DNA of 64,000 nucleotides, from contig SMDA01000007.1 in NCBI GenBank assembly GCA_004346645.1, positions 62,001-126,000 of the forward strand. The letters are read 5' to 3'. Positions 42,428 through 53,232 of this stretch are shown in pieces; within the stretch, counting starts at the first letter, position 1, and the number at the start of each line of letters is the position of its first letter. The translations under genes were made by a program, and so were the position numbers. Under the pieces are notes generated by a model. That model made no database searches, was not told the origin of the DNA, and was given only the letters and a program-made list of their open reading frames with translations. This stretch comes from Gulbenkiania mobilis (GTDB lineage: Bacteria; Pseudomonadota; Gammaproteobacteria; Burkholderiales; Chromobacteriaceae).

Positions 42428-44268
42428 GAACGCTCTACGACTTTCACGGCGGCATCCATCCGCCCGAGAACAAGCTCCCGTCCACCACCAGCCCGATCGC
42501 CACCCTGCCCTTGGCGCCCTTGTTGCATGTTTCGATGGCCCAACACACTGGCAACCCCGCACGGCCATGCGTGGCCCCCGGTGACCGGGTCGAACGCGGC
42601 ACGCTGATCGGGCGCCCGGACGGCACGCTCTCGGCCGCAGTACATGCGCCCGCCTCTGGCACCGTGGTGTCGGTGGGGCCAGTGGTACAGGCGCATCCCT
42701 CCGGGCTCTGTGAACTCACTGTCACCCTCGAGACGGACGGACAAGATCGCCGCGCCGCGCCTACGCCCCTGACAGACTGGGCCAGCCGCAGCGAAGACGA
42801 AGTTCGGGCCTTTCTTGCCAGCATGGGCGTGGTGGGCCAGGGTGGTGGTGTATTTCCCAGCCATCTCAAGCTCAATGCGCGGGCGCTGGAGACCCTGGTG
42901 GTCAACGGTGCGGAATGCGAGCCCTACATCACCTGCGACGACCGCCTCATGCGTGAACGCGCCGGGCGCATCGTAGAAGGCGCGCTGATCGCTGGAACGC
43001 TGACGGGCGCGCGGGAAATCGTGGTCGGCATTGAGGACAACAAGCCCGAGGCCCTGGCCGCCATGCAGGCCGCCGCCCGCGGCACCCGCATGGAAGTGGT
43101 GGCCATTCCCACCAAGTACCCGTCCGGAGGGGCCAAGCAGCTGATCCGCATCCTCACCGGCAAGAAGATTCCGCATGGGGTGCGCTCCACTGCCATGGGC
43201 GTGCAGTGCTTCAACGTCGGCACGCTCTATTCGCTCGCCCAAGCCGTCCTGGAAGGCGAACCCGTGGTGTCGCGCATCGTCACCCTGACCGGTTCGGTGG
43301 CCCGCCCGCTGAATGCCGACGTGCCCTTGGGTACGCCTGTCGACTGGCTGATGCAGGCCGTCGGCCGCAGCGCGGACAGCGACGGCGTGCTGATGGGCGG
43401 GCCCATGATGGGTAGCCGCCTTCCAGCGCTGGAGGCGGGTATCGTCAAGGCCACCAACTGCCTGATCGCTACCAGCCCCGCCCTGTTCCCGCCGCCGCCA
43501 CTGTCGATGCCCTGCATCCGCTGCGGCGACTGTGCCAACGCCTGCCCGGCAGAGTTGCAGCCGATGGACCTGTACTGGTTTGCCCGGGCGCGCCAGTTCG
43601 ACAAGGCGCGCGCTTGGCAGCTGTTCGACTGCATCGAGTGCGGCGCCTGCAACAGCGTCTGCCCTAGTGCCATCCCACTGGTGGATTACTACCGCTTCGC
43701 AAAGAGCGAGATCTGGGCGGAAGAGCGCGAGAAACAGGCAGCCGACCGTGCCCGTGCCCGGCACGAGCAGCGTCTGGCGCGCATCGAACACGAGAAAGCC
43801 CTCAAGGCCGAGCGGCTCGCCCAGAAGTCCGCAGCGGCCAAGGCTGTGGCAGAAGCCGTTGCGACCTCTACGACCGACCCAGGCAAGCCTCCGGCCAGCG
43901 TTCCCGTGGACAGCGCCAAGAAGGCCGCCATCGAGGCTGCCATGGCCCGTGCCGCCGCACGCAAGGCAGAGGCCGCCCAGACACAGTCCGGCGTTTCACC
44001 CGAGGCTTCGGCCAACCCTCTCCCACCCGCCACACCTGTCACGGCGATGGACCCGGCCAAGAAGGCCGCCATCGAAGCTGCCATGGCCCGCGCCGCCGCA
44101 CGCAAGGCAGAGGCCGCCCAGACACAGTCCGGCGTTTCAGCCGAGGCTTCGGCCAACCCTGCCCCACCTGTCACGGCGATGGATCCGGCCAAGAAGGCCG
44201 CCATCGAGGCTGCCATGGCCCGCGCCGCCGCACGGCGCGCAGCCACCGAACAGAAGGAATCCCGTTGA
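42424..44268 (+). CDS. rnfC: Rnf complex subunit RnfC with repeated Ala-rich tail
   Basis: A 614-residue soluble subunit. The N-terminal [11 protein letters not shown] is followed by an NADH/FMN-binding core and two 4Fe-4S motifs, [12 protein letters not shown] and [12 protein letters not shown]. After residue about 495 the tail carries three copies of [20 protein letters not shown] with spacer, a feature also known from RsxC proteins of other bacteria. The DNA repeats at 43915, 44056 and 44188 are nearly identical, so copy number may vary. Two of the spacers contain one-mismatch copies of the repeated 12-mer. Confidence 0.95.
   Translation: MRTLYDFHGGIHPPENKLPSTTSPIATLPLAPLLHVSMAQHTGNPARPCVAPGDRVERGTLIGRPDGTLSAAVHAPASGTVVSVGPVVQAHPSGLCELTVTLETDGQDRRAAPTPLTDWASRSEDEVRAFLASMGVVGQGGGVFPSHLKLNARALETLVVNGAECEPYITCDDRLMRERAGRIVEGALIAGTLTGAREIVVGIEDNKPEALAAMQAAARGTRMEVVAIPTKYPSGGAKQLIRILTGKKIPHGVRSTAMGVQCFNVGTLYSLAQAVLEGEPVVSRIVTLTGSVARPLNADVPLGTPVDWLMQAVGRSADSDGVLMGGPMMGSRLPALEAGIVKATNCLIATSPALFPPPPLSMPCIRCGDCANACPAELQPMDLYWFARARQFDKARAWQLFDCIECGACNSVCPSAIPLVDYYRFAKSEIWAEEREKQAADRARARHEQRLARIEHEKALKAERLAQKSAAAKAVAEAVATSTTDPGKPPASVPVDSAKKAAIEAAMARAAARKAEAAQTQSGVSPEASANPLPPATPVTAMDPAKKAAIEAAMARAAARKAEAAQTQSGVSAEASANPAPPVTAMDPAKKAAIEAAMARAAARRAATEQKESR
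43915..44265 (+). repeat. In-frame tandem repeat in the rnfC 3' end
   Basis: Units begin at 43915 (141 bases), 44056 (132 bases) and 44188 (partial, 78 bases). The first two differ mainly by a nine-base insertion in the spacer. Each encodes an Ala/Lys-rich helix plus a spacer ending in SANP. Confidence 0.9.
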
Positions 44269-45284
44269 TGCCGTTTGTCCCGCATGCCACCCGTACGGTC
44301 CGGGTTTCGCGCGTCATGTTCAAAGTCCTGCTGGCCCTGGTACCTGCCTTCGGCGTGTATTGCTGGCTCTGGGGCGCGGGCGTGCTGGTGCAGTTGCTGC
44401 TGGCGGTGTTCACCGCACTGTTGGCGGAGGCTGCCATGCTGCGTCTGCGGGGACGGCCGCTGGCACCGTCGCTGGGTGACGGCAGCGCCCTCCTTACGGC
44501 AGCGCTGCTGGCCCTGGCGATGCCCCCTCTGGGGGTGTGGTGGCTGATCGTGCTCGCCACGCTGTTTGCCATCGTTCCCGGTAAGCAGTTGTACGGCGGG
44601 CTGGGCCATAACCCCTTCAACCCGGCGATGGTAGGTTTTGCCGCGATGATCGTCTCCTTCCCCTCGCAGATGGGACAGTGGGGCTCGCCCCTGTCACCGC
44701 TGTCTACGGCGGAGCAGATCCGCTGGATCTTCCTGCGCACGCCACCGGCAGGCAGCTTTGACGCACTCTCATCGGCTACACCGCTGGATGCGCTCAAGAC
44801 TGGGCTTCTGGGTGGGGGTGAGGTGTCCCGCCTGGTCGCCTCTCCGCTATATGGCCACTTCGGCGGCGCCGGTAGCGAATGGCTAGGCCTGGCAGTGCTG
44901 GCGGGCGGACTGTGGCTGTGGCGGCAACGCATCATCAGCCTGCGCGCGCCGCTTGGCCTGCTGTGCGGCCTGCTGGCCCTGGCGTTGCCGCTGTGGCTGG
45001 TCATGCCGGAACGCTTTGCCAGCCCCGGTTTTCATGTCCTGACTGGCGCTACCCTGCTGGGCGCCTTCTTCATCGTCACCGACCCGGTCACAGGGCCCAC
45101 CACGCCCCGCGGTCAATGGCTGTTCGGATTCCTGGTGGGCGCGCTCACCTATCTGATCCGTGTCTTTGGTGGCTATCCCGATGGTTTGGCGTTCGCCGTA
45201 CTGATCTTCAACATCGCGGTACCATTGATCGACACGCTGACCCGGCCGCCTGCCTTCGGTCAGGCGAAAGGGGCGCGACGATGA
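44268..45284 (+). CDS. rnfD: Rnf complex membrane subunit RnfD
   Basis: A 338-residue polytopic protein. The segment DALSSATPLDALK carries the Thr that binds FMN covalently in this family. GHNPFNPAMVGFA and FFIVTDPVTGPTTPRGQW are also typical. The ATG shares a base with the rnfC stop (TGATG). It works with RnfG and RnfE in the membrane part of the complex. Confidence 0.95.
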   Translation: MPFVPHATRTVRVSRVMFKVLLALVPAFGVYCWLWGAGVLVQLLLAVFTALLAEAAMLRLRGRPLAPSLGDGSALLTAALLALAMPPLGVWWLIVLATLFAIVPGKQLYGGLGHNPFNPAMVGFAAMIVSFPSQMGQWGSPLSPLSTAEQIRWIFLRTPPAGSFDALSSATPLDALKTGLLGGGEVSRLVASPLYGHFGGAGSEWLGLAVLAGGLWLWRQRIISLRAPLGLLCGLLALALPLWLVMPERFASPGFHVLTGATLLGAFFIVTDPVTGPTTPRGQWLFGFLVGALTYLIRVFGGYPDGLAFAVLIFNIAVPLIDTLTRPPAFGQAKGARR

Positions 45285-45901
45285 GCGAAGCCACCCGCGA
45301 GGCCCTGCGCCAGGCAAGCCGGCTGGGCGTGTTCACTCTGGTCGTGACGACCGTCCTGGCCGGCACCTACACCCTGACCGGCGACATCGTGGCGGCCAAC
45401 GAGGCCGCCGCCCGCGAAGCGCTGATTGCTCAGACCCTGCCGCCCGGCGCGTTCGACAACCAGCTGGGCACCACCCGGCGCCTGCTTCCGCCGGAGGCAG
45501 TGCGCGAGCTGGGCGCCCCAGTCGAAGCCAGTCTCTACACGGCGCGGCTGCACGGCCGGATCAGCGGCCATGTTTTCGAAACCGCCGCACCCAACGGCTA
45601 CGGCGGGCGCATCCGCCTGCTGGTGGGGATCCGCGCCGACGGCCGGCTCGGCGGCGTGCGCGTGATCGCCCACCGGGAAACGCCGGGTCTGGGCGACTAC
45701 ATCGACCCGGCCAAGAGCCCCTGGGCCCGTCAGTTCGAAGGGCTGCCCGCCAGGCCGGGCACCCAATGGAAAGTGAAGAAGGACGGCGGCCAGATCGATT
45801 ACATGGCTGGTGCCACCATCTCGGCCCGTGCGGTGGCCGGAGCGGTGGCCCGTACCGTGGCTTACTACCATGCCCATCACGACGCCCTCGTCAGCGACTA
45901 A
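45281..45901 (+). CDS. rnfG: Rnf complex flavoprotein subunit RnfG
   Basis: A 206-residue protein with an N-terminal anchor ([18 protein letters not shown]) and a periplasmic FMN-binding domain. The Thr in [12 protein letters not shown] is the expected site of covalent FMN, and [10 protein letters not shown] is conserved. Its start overlaps the rnfD stop. Confidence 0.95.
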   Translation: MSEATREALRQASRLGVFTLVVTTVLAGTYTLTGDIVAANEAAAREALIAQTLPPGAFDNQLGTTRRLLPPEAVRELGAPVEASLYTARLHGRISGHVFETAAPNGYGGRIRLLVGIRADGRLGGVRVIAHRETPGLGDYIDPAKSPWARQFEGLPARPGTQWKVKKDGGQIDYMAGATISARAVAGAVARTVAYYHAHHDALVSD

Positions 45902-45914
45902 CTTACGGCAGAAC

Positions 45915-46631
45915 ATGCACATGACAAGCGAAACTCTGCCCGACCCGGCACCCGTGCCCGGCCCGTGGCGCACCATCTTTCTCAACGGCCTGTGGAAGCA
46001 GAACACCGGCCTTGTCCAGTTGCTGGGTCTGTGCCCGGTGCTGGCGATCAGTACCAGTATCATCAACGGCGTCTCGCTCGGCCTGGCCACCGCGCTCGTC
46101 ACCGCCCTCTCCGGCGGGGCAATCGCTGCGGTGCGCGATCACATCCCCAGCGAAATCCGCAACCCAGTGTTCATCCTGATCATCGCCGCCCTCGTCACCT
46201 GCGTGGACCTGCTGATCAACGCTTATCTACACGGTCTGTATGCGGTGCTGGGCATCTTCATTCCACTGATCACCACCAACTGCATCGTCATGGCGCGTGC
46301 CGAAGCCTTCGCCTCGCGCAACCCGGTGCGGGCATCGATGCTGGACGGCTTCTCGATGGGGTTGGGGCTGACACTGGTGCTGGCGGTGCTAGGCGCGGTG
46401 CGCGAACTGCTTGGACGGGGCACGCTGCTCTCCGGCGCCGAACTGGTGTTTGGCCCGGCGGGCAAGGCCATGACCCTGCATCTGGGCAGCGGTGCCAGCC
46501 CTGGTTTCCTGCTGGCCCTGCTGCCGCCCGGGGCCTTTTTCGGCCTGGGCCTGCTTGTTGCTCTAAAGCAGTGGCATGAGGCCCGTCAACGACAGCAAAC
46601 AGCCGCCACAATACGGGAAATTGCAACGTGA
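45915..46631 (+). CDS. rnfE: Rnf complex membrane subunit RnfE
   Basis: A 238-residue six-helix protein homologous to Rnf[21 protein letters not shown] early and [20 protein letters not shown] in the middle. The start is ATG at 45915, or the in-frame ATG two codons later. Its stop overlaps the nth GTG. Confidence 0.95.
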   Translation: MHMTSETLPDPAPVPGPWRTIFLNGLWKQNTGLVQLLGLCPVLAISTSIINGVSLGLATALVTALSGGAIAAVRDHIPSEIRNPVFILIIAALVTCVDLLINAYLHGLYAVLGIFIPLITTNCIVMARAEAFASRNPVRASMLDGFSMGLGLTLVLAVLGAVRELLGRGTLLSGAELVFGPAGKAMTLHLGSGASPGFLLALLPPGAFFGLGLLVALKQWHEARQRQQTAATIREIAT

Positions 46632-47263
46632 ATCCGGCCAAGCGTCATGAGATCTTCCGGCGCCTGCAGGCGGCCAACCCGGCGCCCACCACCGAACTCG
46701 AGTACCGTACGCCCTTCGAGCTCTTGATCGCCGTCATGCTGTCGGCACAAGCCACCGACGTCAGTGTGAATAAAGCCACCCGCAGGCTGTACCCGGTGGC
46801 CAACACGCCCCAGGCAATCCTGGCGCTGGGGGAGGAAGGCCTGACGGAATATATCCGCACCATCGGGCTGTACCGCACGAAGGCGCGCAATGTGGTCGCC
46901 ACCTGCCGGATTCTGCTGGAGCAGCATGGCGGCGAAGTGCCGCAATCGCGTGCGGCACTGGAGGCCCTGCCCGGCGTCGGCCGCAAGACCGCGAACGTGG
47001 TGCTCAACACTGCCTTCGGCCAACCCGTGATTGCGGTGGACACCCACATCTTCCGGGTGGCCAACCGTACCGGTCTGGCCCCTGGGAAGGATGTGCGTGC
47101 GGTGGAGGAAAGGCTGATGAAGGTAGTGCCACCGGAGTTCCGGCAGGATGCCCATCACTGGCTGATCCTTCACGGCCGCTACACATGCAAGGCGCGCAAG
47201 CCCGAATGTGGGCGCTGTGTCATCGTCGACCTCTGCGAATACCGGGCAAAACCGGTATCATAG
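46628..47263 (+). CDS. nth: Endonuclease III (DNA glycosylase/AP lyase)
   Basis: A 211-residue base-excision repair enzyme. The helix-hairpin-helix [13 protein letters not shown] holds the catalytic Lys, the Asp lies in [14 protein letters not shown], and the 4Fe-4S ligands are [17 protein letters not shown]. It starts at a GTG overlapping the rnfE stop, so it is the last gene of the rnf operon, an old proteobacterial linkage. A one-mismatch repeated 12-mer lies at 47015. Confidence 0.97.
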   Translation: MNPAKRHEIFRRLQAANPAPTTELEYRTPFELLIAVMLSAQATDVSVNKATRRLYPVANTPQAILALGEEGLTEYIRTIGLYRTKARNVVATCRILLEQHGGEVPQSRAALEALPGVGRKTANVVLNTAFGQPVIAVDTHIFRVANRTGLAPGKDVRAVEERLMKVVPPEFRQDAHHWLILHGRYTCKARKPECGRCVIVDLCEYRAKPVS

Positions 47264-47325
47264 AAACCCGTTGGCGTACCGGCTTGGCATACGCCGGACG
47301 CATGCAGCCCTCGAAAGGACGATTC

Positions 47326-48813
47326 GTGAACGTATATCTTCGCGCAGCCACCATCGCCACCCTGACGGCGACGCTTATGACCGGCTGCGACAAGATCGAA
47401 GCCCTGTTCAAGAAGAACGAACCGCTCTCCACCGTGGCCGTTCCTGCCAAGCAGGATGGCACGGTGCAGATGCTGTTGCCGGACTTCACCCAGCTCGTGG
47501 ACCGGGAAGGCCCAGCCGTGGTCAATATCCAGGCAAGCCGCACCGAAGCGGCCGCGCCAGCACAGAACGAGCTCCCCTTCCCCATTCCGGAAGACGATCC
47601 TTTCTACGACTTTTTCCGCCGCTTCATCCCCAACCCGAACGCCCAGCCCGAGCCGCAGCAACCCAGCGAGAGCGTCTCGTTCGGGTCCGGCTTCATCATC
47701 AGCGAGGACGGCTTCGTGCTGACCAACGCCCATGTGGTTTCGGGCAGCGGACAGATCAAGGTGATGCTGACCGACCGGCGCGAGATGAAGGCACGGCTGG
47801 TCGGTCTGGACAAGCGTACCGACGTGGCAGTGCTCAAGATCGACGCTTCTGGCCTGCCGGTGGTCAAACCGGGCAACCCGGCCGACCTGAAGGTGGGCGA
47901 ATGGGTGGCCGCCATCGGGGCGCCCTTCGGCTTCGAGAACTCGGTCACCGCCGGCATCGTTTCTGCCAAGGGCCGCAGCCTGCCGGACGAGAACTACGTC
48001 CCCTTCATCCAGACGGACGTGGCCATCAACCCCGGCAACTCCGGCGGCCCGCTGTTCAACCTGAAGGGTGAGGTGGTCGGCATCAACTCCCAGATCTACA
48101 GCCGGTCGGGCGGCTTCATGGGCATCTCCTTCGCCATCCCGATCGATATCGCCATGAATGTGGCCGAGCAGATCAAGTCCAAGGGCAAGGTCAGCCGTGG
48201 CCAGCTGGGGGTGCATATCCAAGAGGTCACGCAGGAGTTGGCACAGAGCTTCGGCCTGAAAAGCCCGGCCGGTGCGCTGGTGGTGCGCGTGGAGCCCAAG
48301 GGCCCGGCCGCGGGCAGCGGACTGGAGGTGGGCGACATCATCCTGCGGCTCAACGACAAGCCGGTGGCCACCTCGAAAGACCTGCCGATCATGATCGGAG
48401 CTTTCCAGCCCGGCGCCAAGGTGCGCCTCGGCGTATGGCGCAAGGGTCAGGAAAAGGACATCACCGTCACTCTGGGCGAGCTCTCCGGCGACCCTACCCC
48501 GCAACCGCAGCAGGAGCAGCCTCAGACCTCCCCGCAGAGCTATCAGTTTGGCCGCCTCGGCCTGACGGTGGCCGAACTCACCCCAGCTCAGCGTAACGAA
48601 CTGGGCATCAAGGGCGGACTGATGGTCCAGAAAGCGCAGGGGGTGGCGGCGCGGTCCGGTCTGATGCACGGCGACGTCATCGTCGGCCTCAATCAGACTG
48701 AGATCACCACCGTGGCCAGTTTCGAGAAGGCCCTGGCTTCGGCCAACGGCAGCATCGCACTTCTTATCAGGCGCATGGACAACACACTGTTCGTGCCGCT
48801 GCAGATACAGTGA
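47326..48813 (+). CDS. HtrA/DegP-family serine protease, MucD-like lipoprotein
   Basis: A 495-residue periplasmic protease. The triad is His136 (TNAHVV), Asp166 (RTDVAVLKI) and Ser239 ([11 protein letters not shown]), followed by two PDZ domains. The N-terminus [10 protein letters not shown] is a lipobox with Cys21, so it should be membrane-anchored, unlike soluble DegP. The GTG at 47326 lies 7 bases after AAAGGA; an upstream ATG at 47302 lacks such a site. It would degrade or refold damaged envelope proteins. Confidence 0.93.
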   Translation: MNVYLRAATIATLTATLMTGCDKIEALFKKNEPLSTVAVPAKQDGTVQMLLPDFTQLVDREGPAVVNIQASRTEAAAPAQNELPFPIPEDDPFYDFFRRFIPNPNAQPEPQQPSESVSFGSGFIISEDGFVLTNAHVVSGSGQIKVMLTDRREMKARLVGLDKRTDVAVLKIDASGLPVVKPGNPADLKVGEWVAAIGAPFGFENSVTAGIVSAKGRSLPDENYVPFIQTDVAINPGNSGGPLFNLKGEVVGINSQIYSRSGGFMGISFAIPIDIAMNVAEQIKSKGKVSRGQLGVHIQEVTQELAQSFGLKSPAGALVVRVEPKGPAAGSGLEVGDIILRLNDKPVATSKDLPIMIGAFQPGAKVRLGVWRKGQEKDITVTLGELSGDPTPQPQQEQPQTSPQSYQFGRLGLTVAELTPAQRNELGIKGGLMVQKAQGVAARSGLMHGDVIVGLNQTEITTVASFEKALASANGSIALLIRRMDNTLFVPLQIQ

Positions 48814-48817
48814 TTCC

Positions 48818-48841
48818 AGGCCGCCGCAAGGCGGCCTTTTT
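48818..48841 (+). terminator. Intrinsic terminator after the HtrA gene
   Basis: Perfect eight-base arms AGGCCGCC/GGCGGCCT with loop GCAA and a T tail. Confidence 0.92.
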
Positions 48842-48895
48842 CTTGGCGAGGCGCCCGGCAGAGGCGCCCTCTGCAACGCAAGCACAAGGAGAAAG

Positions 48896-49384
48896 ATGAA
48901 GATGGACTTCCAGACTACCGATCTTTGCGATGCCCACGAGGAGGCCGTCCGGGTAGTGGATCCGATCCTCGGATCCTACGGCGGCACCTCGCGCTTTTTC
49001 GGGCGCATCGAAACGCTGAAGCTGTTCGAGGACAACAGCCTCGTGCGCGAGACGCTGGGCGAGCCCGGGAATGGCCGGGTACTGGTGGTGGATGGTGGCG
49101 GTTCGCAACGCTGCGCCCTAGTGGGCGACCAGATCGGGGAACTTGCAGTGCGCAACGGCTGGGCCGGGGTGGTGGTCTATGGCTGCATCCGTGACAGTGT
49201 CGCCTTGGGCCGGCTGCCCTTGGGCATCCGTGCGCTGGCAACGCACCCGCGCAAGTCGGTCAAGCGTGGTGAGGGCCAGCGGGGTCTAGCCGTTACCTTC
49301 GGGGGGGTCACCTTCCAACCCGGCGAGTGGCTGTTTGCCGACGAGGACGGCGTGATCGTCTCCCGGGAGCCGCTCCTCGGCTGA
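48896..49384 (+). CDS. rraA: RraA-family protein
   Basis: A 162-residue protein with the RraA/demethylmenaquinone methyltransferase-like fold: [37 protein letters not shown] and [15 protein letters not shown]. coli RraA inhibits RNase E; close relatives such as this may instead be class II 4-hydroxy-4-methyl-2-oxoglutarate/oxaloacetate aldolases, for which the GD...R-D residues are needed and present. AAGGAG precedes the ATG. Its 3' end overlaps a gene on the other strand. Confidence 0.9.
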   Translation: MKMDFQTTDLCDAHEEAVRVVDPILGSYGGTSRFFGRIETLKLFEDNSLVRETLGEPGNGRVLVVDGGGSQRCALVGDQIGELAVRNGWAGVVVYGCIRDSVALGRLPLGIRALATHPRKSVKRGEGQRGLAVTFGGVTFQPGEWLFADEDGVIVSREPLLG

Positions 49385-49822
49385 GCCGGGCAACTGGGCA
49401 GCCTGGGCCGGCGTCAGCGGCCGGCCCCTGCGAAACTGCGCATACGCCGGCAGATCGGCCAGATGGTCGATCCATGGCAGCCGCTCCCGCCACCAAGTAT
49501 GGTCTTCCGGTACCAGCCGCTCTGCCTGGTCCAGCGTCGCGGCCGTGATGTCGATCTCGTCTCCGGCAGCCTCGTGGTGGTAGGACAGCGGAGTGCCACA
49601 GTGCGGGCAAAACCCCCGCTCTACCGCTGCCGAGGAGCGGTAAAGGGTACGGGCGGTTCCCCGCCATTCCACCTCCGCATCCCGGACTGTAAACCAGGTC
49701 ACAAAAGCCGCCCCGCTGGCCTTGCGACAGCTCTGGCAGTGGCAGTGGGTGATAAAAAGCGGTTCGCCGCGAACCTGATAGCGCACCGCGCCACACAGGC
49801 AGCTTCCGGATAGCCATTCCAT
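49286..49822 (-). CDS. GFA-domain (Mss4-like zinc) protein
   Basis: A 178-residue protein with the GFA zinc sites [17 protein letters not shown] and FCPHCGTPL. The family is named after glutathione-dependent formaldehyde-activating enzyme, but most members have no proven reaction. AAGGAGAG precedes the ATG at 49822. The domain ends near residue 135; the remaining tail runs through the last 99 bases of rraA on the opposite strand, which is unusual and may reflect loss of an earlier stop codon. Confidence 0.87.
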   Translation of the reverse strand: MEWLSGSCLCGAVRYQVRGEPLFITHCHCQSCRKASGAAFVTWFTVRDAEVEWRGTARTLYRSSAAVERGFCPHCGTPLSYHHEAAGDEIDITAATLDQAERLVPEDHTWWRERLPWIDHLADLPAYAQFRRGRPLTPAQAAQLPGSAEERLPGDDHAVLVGKQPLAGLEGDPPEGNG

Positions 49823-49924
49823 GCGTCTCTCCTTTTCCTTACTATCCGGCAAGCTGGGCAGCTTGCCAACCTCCGGCATCACCGCTGCGCACGCCCTGCC
49901 CACCCTGCGGTCGGGGGGCGTAGC

Positions 49925-49962
49925 ATAAAAGCAAACGGCCCCGCTTGGCGGGGCCGTTTTGC
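49925..49962 (-). terminator. Intrinsic terminator after panD
   Basis: Arms AACGGCCCCGC/GCGGGGCCGTT with a short TTG loop, then a T-rich stretch on the minus strand. Confidence 0.85.
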
Positions 49963-49973
49963 GAGGGCGCCGG

Positions 49974-50354
49974 TCAGGCCGGCTGCACCGGAGTGCTGCG
50001 GTCGATCTGCGCCGGCTGGTTGTGGCCATCCACAAACACCAGACGCGGCTGGTGCTGTGCGATCTCGCTGTCCTCGAAATGGGCAAAGGTAGCGATGATC
50101 AGAAGGTCACCGGGTGCAGCGCGACGCGCGGCCGAGCCGTTGACCGAAATGGTGCCGGAACCGCGCTCGGCACGGATGGCATAGGTTACGAACCGCTCGC
50201 CGTTGGTCACGTTCCAGATGTGCACTTCCTCGTACTCACGGATGTCGGCCGCTTCCAGCAGGTTCTCGTCGATCGCGCAGGAGCCGATGTAGTGCAGTTC
50301 GGCGTGCGTGGTCGTCACCCGGTGGATCTTGGATTTGAGCATCGTGCGCTGCAT
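49974..50354 (-). CDS. panD: Aspartate 1-decarboxylase
   Basis: A 126-residue proenzyme: [20 protein letters not shown] then HYIGSCAID. Self-cleavage between Gly24 and Ser25 makes the pyruvoyl cofactor that converts aspartate to beta-alanine. [20 protein letters not shown] is also typical. The ATG at 50354 follows GGAAAGG; the frame runs 15 codons further. It is the last gene of the panB-panC-panD run, giving the beta-alanine that PanC uses. Confidence 0.97.
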   Translation of the reverse strand: MQRTMLKSKIHRVTTTHAELHYIGSCAIDENLLEAADIREYEEVHIWNVTNGERFVTYAIRAERGSGTISVNGSAARRAAPGDLLIIATFAHFEDSEIAQHQPRLVFVDGHNQPAQIDRSTPVQPA

Positions 50355-50420
50355 GTCTTGCCTTTCCTCGTGAACGGGCTGCATCGGGCAGCCTCGCATG
50401 AAACCGTCTCAACGCCTGGG

Positions 50421-51254
50421 TCAGCGATAGACTTCGATGTTATCGATCAATCGGGTGCGTCCCAGACGTGCTGCGGCCAGCACTACCAGCCGTGGCTCGC
50501 CGGCATGCGCCACCTCCAGCGTGTCGGCTTGGCGCACCTCGACGTAGTCCACTCGCCAGCCATGTTGCTCCAGCTCCCGGCTGGCGGCTTTCTCAAGGCT
50601 GGCATAGTCGCTGTCGCCAGCCAGCAGGGCGGTTCGGATGCCAGAGAGTACGCGGTAGAGCCGCGACGCCTCGCTGCGCTCCGCCGGGCTGAGATAGCCA
50701 TTGCGGGAAGAGAGAGCCAGCCCGTCCTCGGCACGTCCGGTATCCACCGGCACGATGGTAACCGGCATGTTCAGGTCGTCGACCATGGCGCGGATGACGT
50801 GTAACTGCTGGTAGTCTTTCTTGCCGAAGCAGGCCACGTCTGGCTGCACAATATTGAACAGTTTGGTCACCACAGTGGCCACGCCGCGGAAGTGCCCAGG
50901 GCGGAAGGCTCCACACAGCTCGTCCTGGATGTGCGGAGGCTCGACGTTGAAATCCTGACGTACACGTGGGTACAGCTCGCGCTCGTCCGGGAAGAACAGC
51001 ACGTCCACGCCGGCGGCCTCCAGCTTGGCGCAGTCGGAGTCAAAGGTGCGTGGATAGGCGTCGAAGTCTTCCCCTTGGCCGAACTGGAGGCGGTTGACGA
51101 AGATGCTGACGACTACGCTGGTCGCCTGGCGGCGTGCCTCGGCAACCAGCGCCAGATGGCCTTCGTGGAGGTTGCCCATCGTGGGAACGAAGGCAACGGG
51201 GCCGGCCGAACGGCGCCATGCGCGCAGCTCGGCAATGGAACGGATGACCTGCAT
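50421..51254 (-). CDS. panC: Pantothenate synthetase
   Basis: A 277-residue ATP-dependent ligase joining pantoate and beta-alanine. It shows [20 protein letters not shown] with the HxGH site, [15 protein letters not shown], and [19 protein letters not shown]. The ATG at 51254 matches the family; the open frame runs 21 codons upstream into the gap after panB. Confidence 0.97.
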   Translation of the reverse strand: MQVIRSIAELRAWRRSAGPVAFVPTMGNLHEGHLALVAEARRQATSVVVSIFVNRLQFGQGEDFDAYPRTFDSDCAKLEAAGVDVLFFPDERELYPRVRQDFNVEPPHIQDELCGAFRPGHFRGVATVVTKLFNIVQPDVACFGKKDYQQLHVIRAMVDDLNMPVTIVPVDTGRAEDGLALSSRNGYLSPAERSEASRLYRVLSGIRTALLAGDSDYASLEKAASRELEQHGWRVDYVEVRQADTLEVAHAGEPRLVVLAAARLGRTRLIDNIEVYR

Positions 51255-51264
51255 GGAAAACCTT

Positions 51265-52056
51265 TCAGAAGCAGTGTTCGGCGGTAGGGAAGGTTCCGTT
51301 CTTGACGGATTCGACATACGCCTTGACTGCCGCCTGGATGGAAGGGGCGCCGTTCATGAAGTTCTTCACGAAGCGGGCCTTCTTGCCCGGATACACGCCG
51401 AGCATGTCGTGCAGCACCAGCACCTGGCCGCTGACATCGGGGCCGGCTCCGATGCCGATGGTGGGTACGGAGAGGGTTTCGGTCACACGACGGGCTAGAT
51501 CGGCCGGGACACACTCCATCAGCACCAGGCTGGCGCCGGCGTCGGCCAGACGCTGGGCATCCTCAAGGATGCGCTCGGCGTCGGTGGCGGACTTGCCCTG
51601 CACTCGGTAGCCACCGAAGGCGTTGACGAACTGTGGCGTCAGGCCGATGTGGGCACAGACCGGAATGCCCCGCTCGACCAGAAAGCGTACGGTGTCGGCC
51701 ATGAAGCCACCGCCCTCGAGCTTGACCATGTGGGCGCCGGCCTGCATCAGCCGCGCGGAGCTGGCAAAGGCCTGGGCCAGGCTCTCCTGATAAGCGCCAA
51801 AGGGCAAGTCCGCCAAGACCAGGGCGCGCGAGGCGCCGCGCGCCACGCAGCGGGTGTGGTAGACCATCTCGTCCAGTGTGACAGGCAGCGTGGAGTCATG
51901 CGACTGCACCACCATCCCCAGCGAGTCCCCGATCAGGAGGATGTCGACGCCGGCCTCGTCCAGCAAGGCGGCAAAGCTCGCATCGTAGCAGGTCAGCATG
52001 GAAATCTTCTGCCCTTCGGCAGCCATTTTCTGCAGGGTGTTGACAGTGGTACGCAT
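51265..52056 (-). CDS. panB: 3-methyl-2-oxobutanoate hydroxymethyltransferase
   Basis: A 263-residue TIM-barrel enzyme making ketopantoate: [40 protein letters not shown], and VKLEGG with the metal and substrate residues, then [17 protein letters not shown]. The ATG at 52056 is the family start. It lies 31 bases after the deoxynucleoside kinase gene and 10 bases before panC. Confidence 0.97.
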   Translation of the reverse strand: MRTTVNTLQKMAAEGQKISMLTCYDASFAALLDEAGVDILLIGDSLGMVVQSHDSTLPVTLDEMVYHTRCVARGASRALVLADLPFGAYQESLAQAFASSARLMQAGAHMVKLEGGGFMADTVRFLVERGIPVCAHIGLTPQFVNAFGGYRVQGKSATDAERILEDAQRLADAGASLVLMECVPADLARRVTETLSVPTIGIGAGPDVSGQVLVLHDMLGVYPGKKARFVKNFMNGAPSIQAAVKAYVESVKNGTFPTAEHCF

Positions 52057-52087
52057 GGGATGGGGTCCTCGTTGCTGTGGCAGGGGC

Positions 52088-52750
52088 TCAGACGCTCTTG
52101 TTGAAATAGCTACGCTGTCCGCGCACTTCGCTGATGCAGCGCAACAATAGCTCGAAATCTTCCTGCCCTTCAACCAGATCCAGGTGGTCGGTATTCACGA
52201 TCAGCAGGGGCGCGGAATCGTAGCGGTGGAAGAATTCGCTGTAAGCGGCATGCACCCGTTTCAGGTAGCCGTCCGGATAGGGGACGACCTCGCTGTCGGG
52301 CCGTGCCGCGACGCGGGAAAGCAGCGTCTCTTCGGACGCCTGCAGGTAAATGACCAGATCCGGCACGGGATGCTCGGGCAGAGCCAACTGGGCCAGCCGG
52401 CGGTACAGTCCCTGCTCTTCCTCGTCCAGGTTCAGGCCAGCAAACAGGGCATCTCGCTCGAAGAGGAAATCCGACACCAGAGGTTGGCCGAAAAGCTCGC
52501 CACCGATCATGGCGCGCGCGCTGTCGGCCCGCTGCATCAGGAAAGCCAGTTGGGTGGCGAGGGCATGGTGCGGAAAATGCCGGTGGAACCGCGCAAGGAA
52601 GGGGTTGGCCTCTGGCTGCTCTGCCAGGAGGTGCACGCCCCTATGCTCGGCGAGGCGACGGGCCAGGGCAGACTTGCCCGAGCCGATCGGTCCTTCCACG
52701 ACCAGATAACGCCACTGCGGGCTGATGCCTTCTGTCTGTCTGCCAGTCAT
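52088..52750 (-). CDS. Deoxynucleoside kinase family protein
   Basis: A 220-residue kinase with the P-loop [19 protein letters not shown], a [13 protein letters not shown] segment (the E-R-D near the base-binding site) and [18 protein letters not shown] for the lid. It resembles dGK/dCK-type deoxynucleoside kinases, which salvage deoxynucleosides; exact substrate is unknown. Overlap with folK (ATGA) places it in the folK-panBCD operon. It holds an exact repeated 12-mer at 52481, with another at its 5' boundary (52753). Confidence 0.87.
   Translation of the reverse strand: MTGRQTEGISPQWRYLVVEGPIGSGKSALARRLAEHRGVHLLAEQPEANPFLARFHRHFPHHALATQLAFLMQRADSARAMIGGELFGQPLVSDFLFERDALFAGLNLDEEEQGLYRRLAQLALPEHPVPDLVIYLQASEETLLSRVAARPDSEVVPYPDGYLKRVHAAYSEFFHRYDSAPLLIVNTDHLDLVEGQEDFELLLRCISEVRGQRSYFNKSV
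52481..52492 (+). repeat. Exact AGGTTGGCCGAA word in the kinase gene
   Basis: An exact 12-mer; the minus-strand gene reads it as part of Phe-Gly-Gln-Pro. Confidence 0.8.
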
Positions 52751-53232
52751 GCTTCGGCCAACCTTTCGATATCGGGAGTTGCAAGCGTTGCAGCCAGCGC
52801 GGCCACCGTACCGTGGCTTCCCACTGCACGATCCGGCGCCAGCTCGGCCAAGGGCACCATGACGAATGCGCGCTCGTGCATGCGTGGATGCGGCAGCGTC
52901 AGCGTCGGCCCCGCCTGCTCGCAGCCGTCGTACAGCAGCAGGTCCAGGTCCAGTACGCGCGGCGCATTGCGGAAGGAGCGTACCCGTCCGAAGCGCGTCT
53001 CCAAAGCCAGCAGGGCGGACAAGAGATCGCTGGCGGACAGCACCGTCTCGACCTCGGCCACGGCATTGATGAAGTCCGGCTGGTCCAGATACCCCACCGG
53101 ACGGGTCCGGTACAGTGCGGAGGCCCGCACGAGACGCACCCCCTCCAAAGTGTCAAGGGCCGCGAGGGCGGCCCTGATCTGCTGTTCGGGTTGCTCCAGG
53201 TTGCTGCCCAGAGCGACGTAGGCACGGGTCAC
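52747..53232 (-). CDS. folK: HPPK, 6-hydroxymethyl-7,8-dihydropterin pyrophosphokinase
   Basis: A 161-residue folate enzyme: AYVALGSNLEQPEQQIRAAL, TRPVGYLDQPDFINAVAEV, and RVLDLDLLLYDG followed by LPHPRMHERAFVMVPLAEL. The GTG at 53232 overlaps the pcnB stop (GTGA), which decides the start against a long upstream frame. It catalyses the pyrophosphorylation step before dihydropteroate synthase. Confidence 0.97.
   Translation of the reverse strand: MTRAYVALGSNLEQPEQQIRAALAALDTLEGVRLVRASALYRTRPVGYLDQPDFINAVAEVETVLSASDLLSALLALETRFGRVRSFRNAPRVLDLDLLLYDGCEQAGPTLTLPHPRMHERAFVMVPLAELAPDRAVGSHGTVAALAATLATPDIERLAEA
52753..52764 (-). repeat. Exact AGGTTGGCCGAA word at the folK 3' end
   Basis: An exact 12-mer immediately before the kinase start, read in folK as Arg-Leu-Ala-Glu. 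Confidence 0.8.

Noticed and set aside
47179..48885. A 568-codon frame antisense to the HtrA gene
   Set aside because: It is a shadow of a well-supported protease gene.
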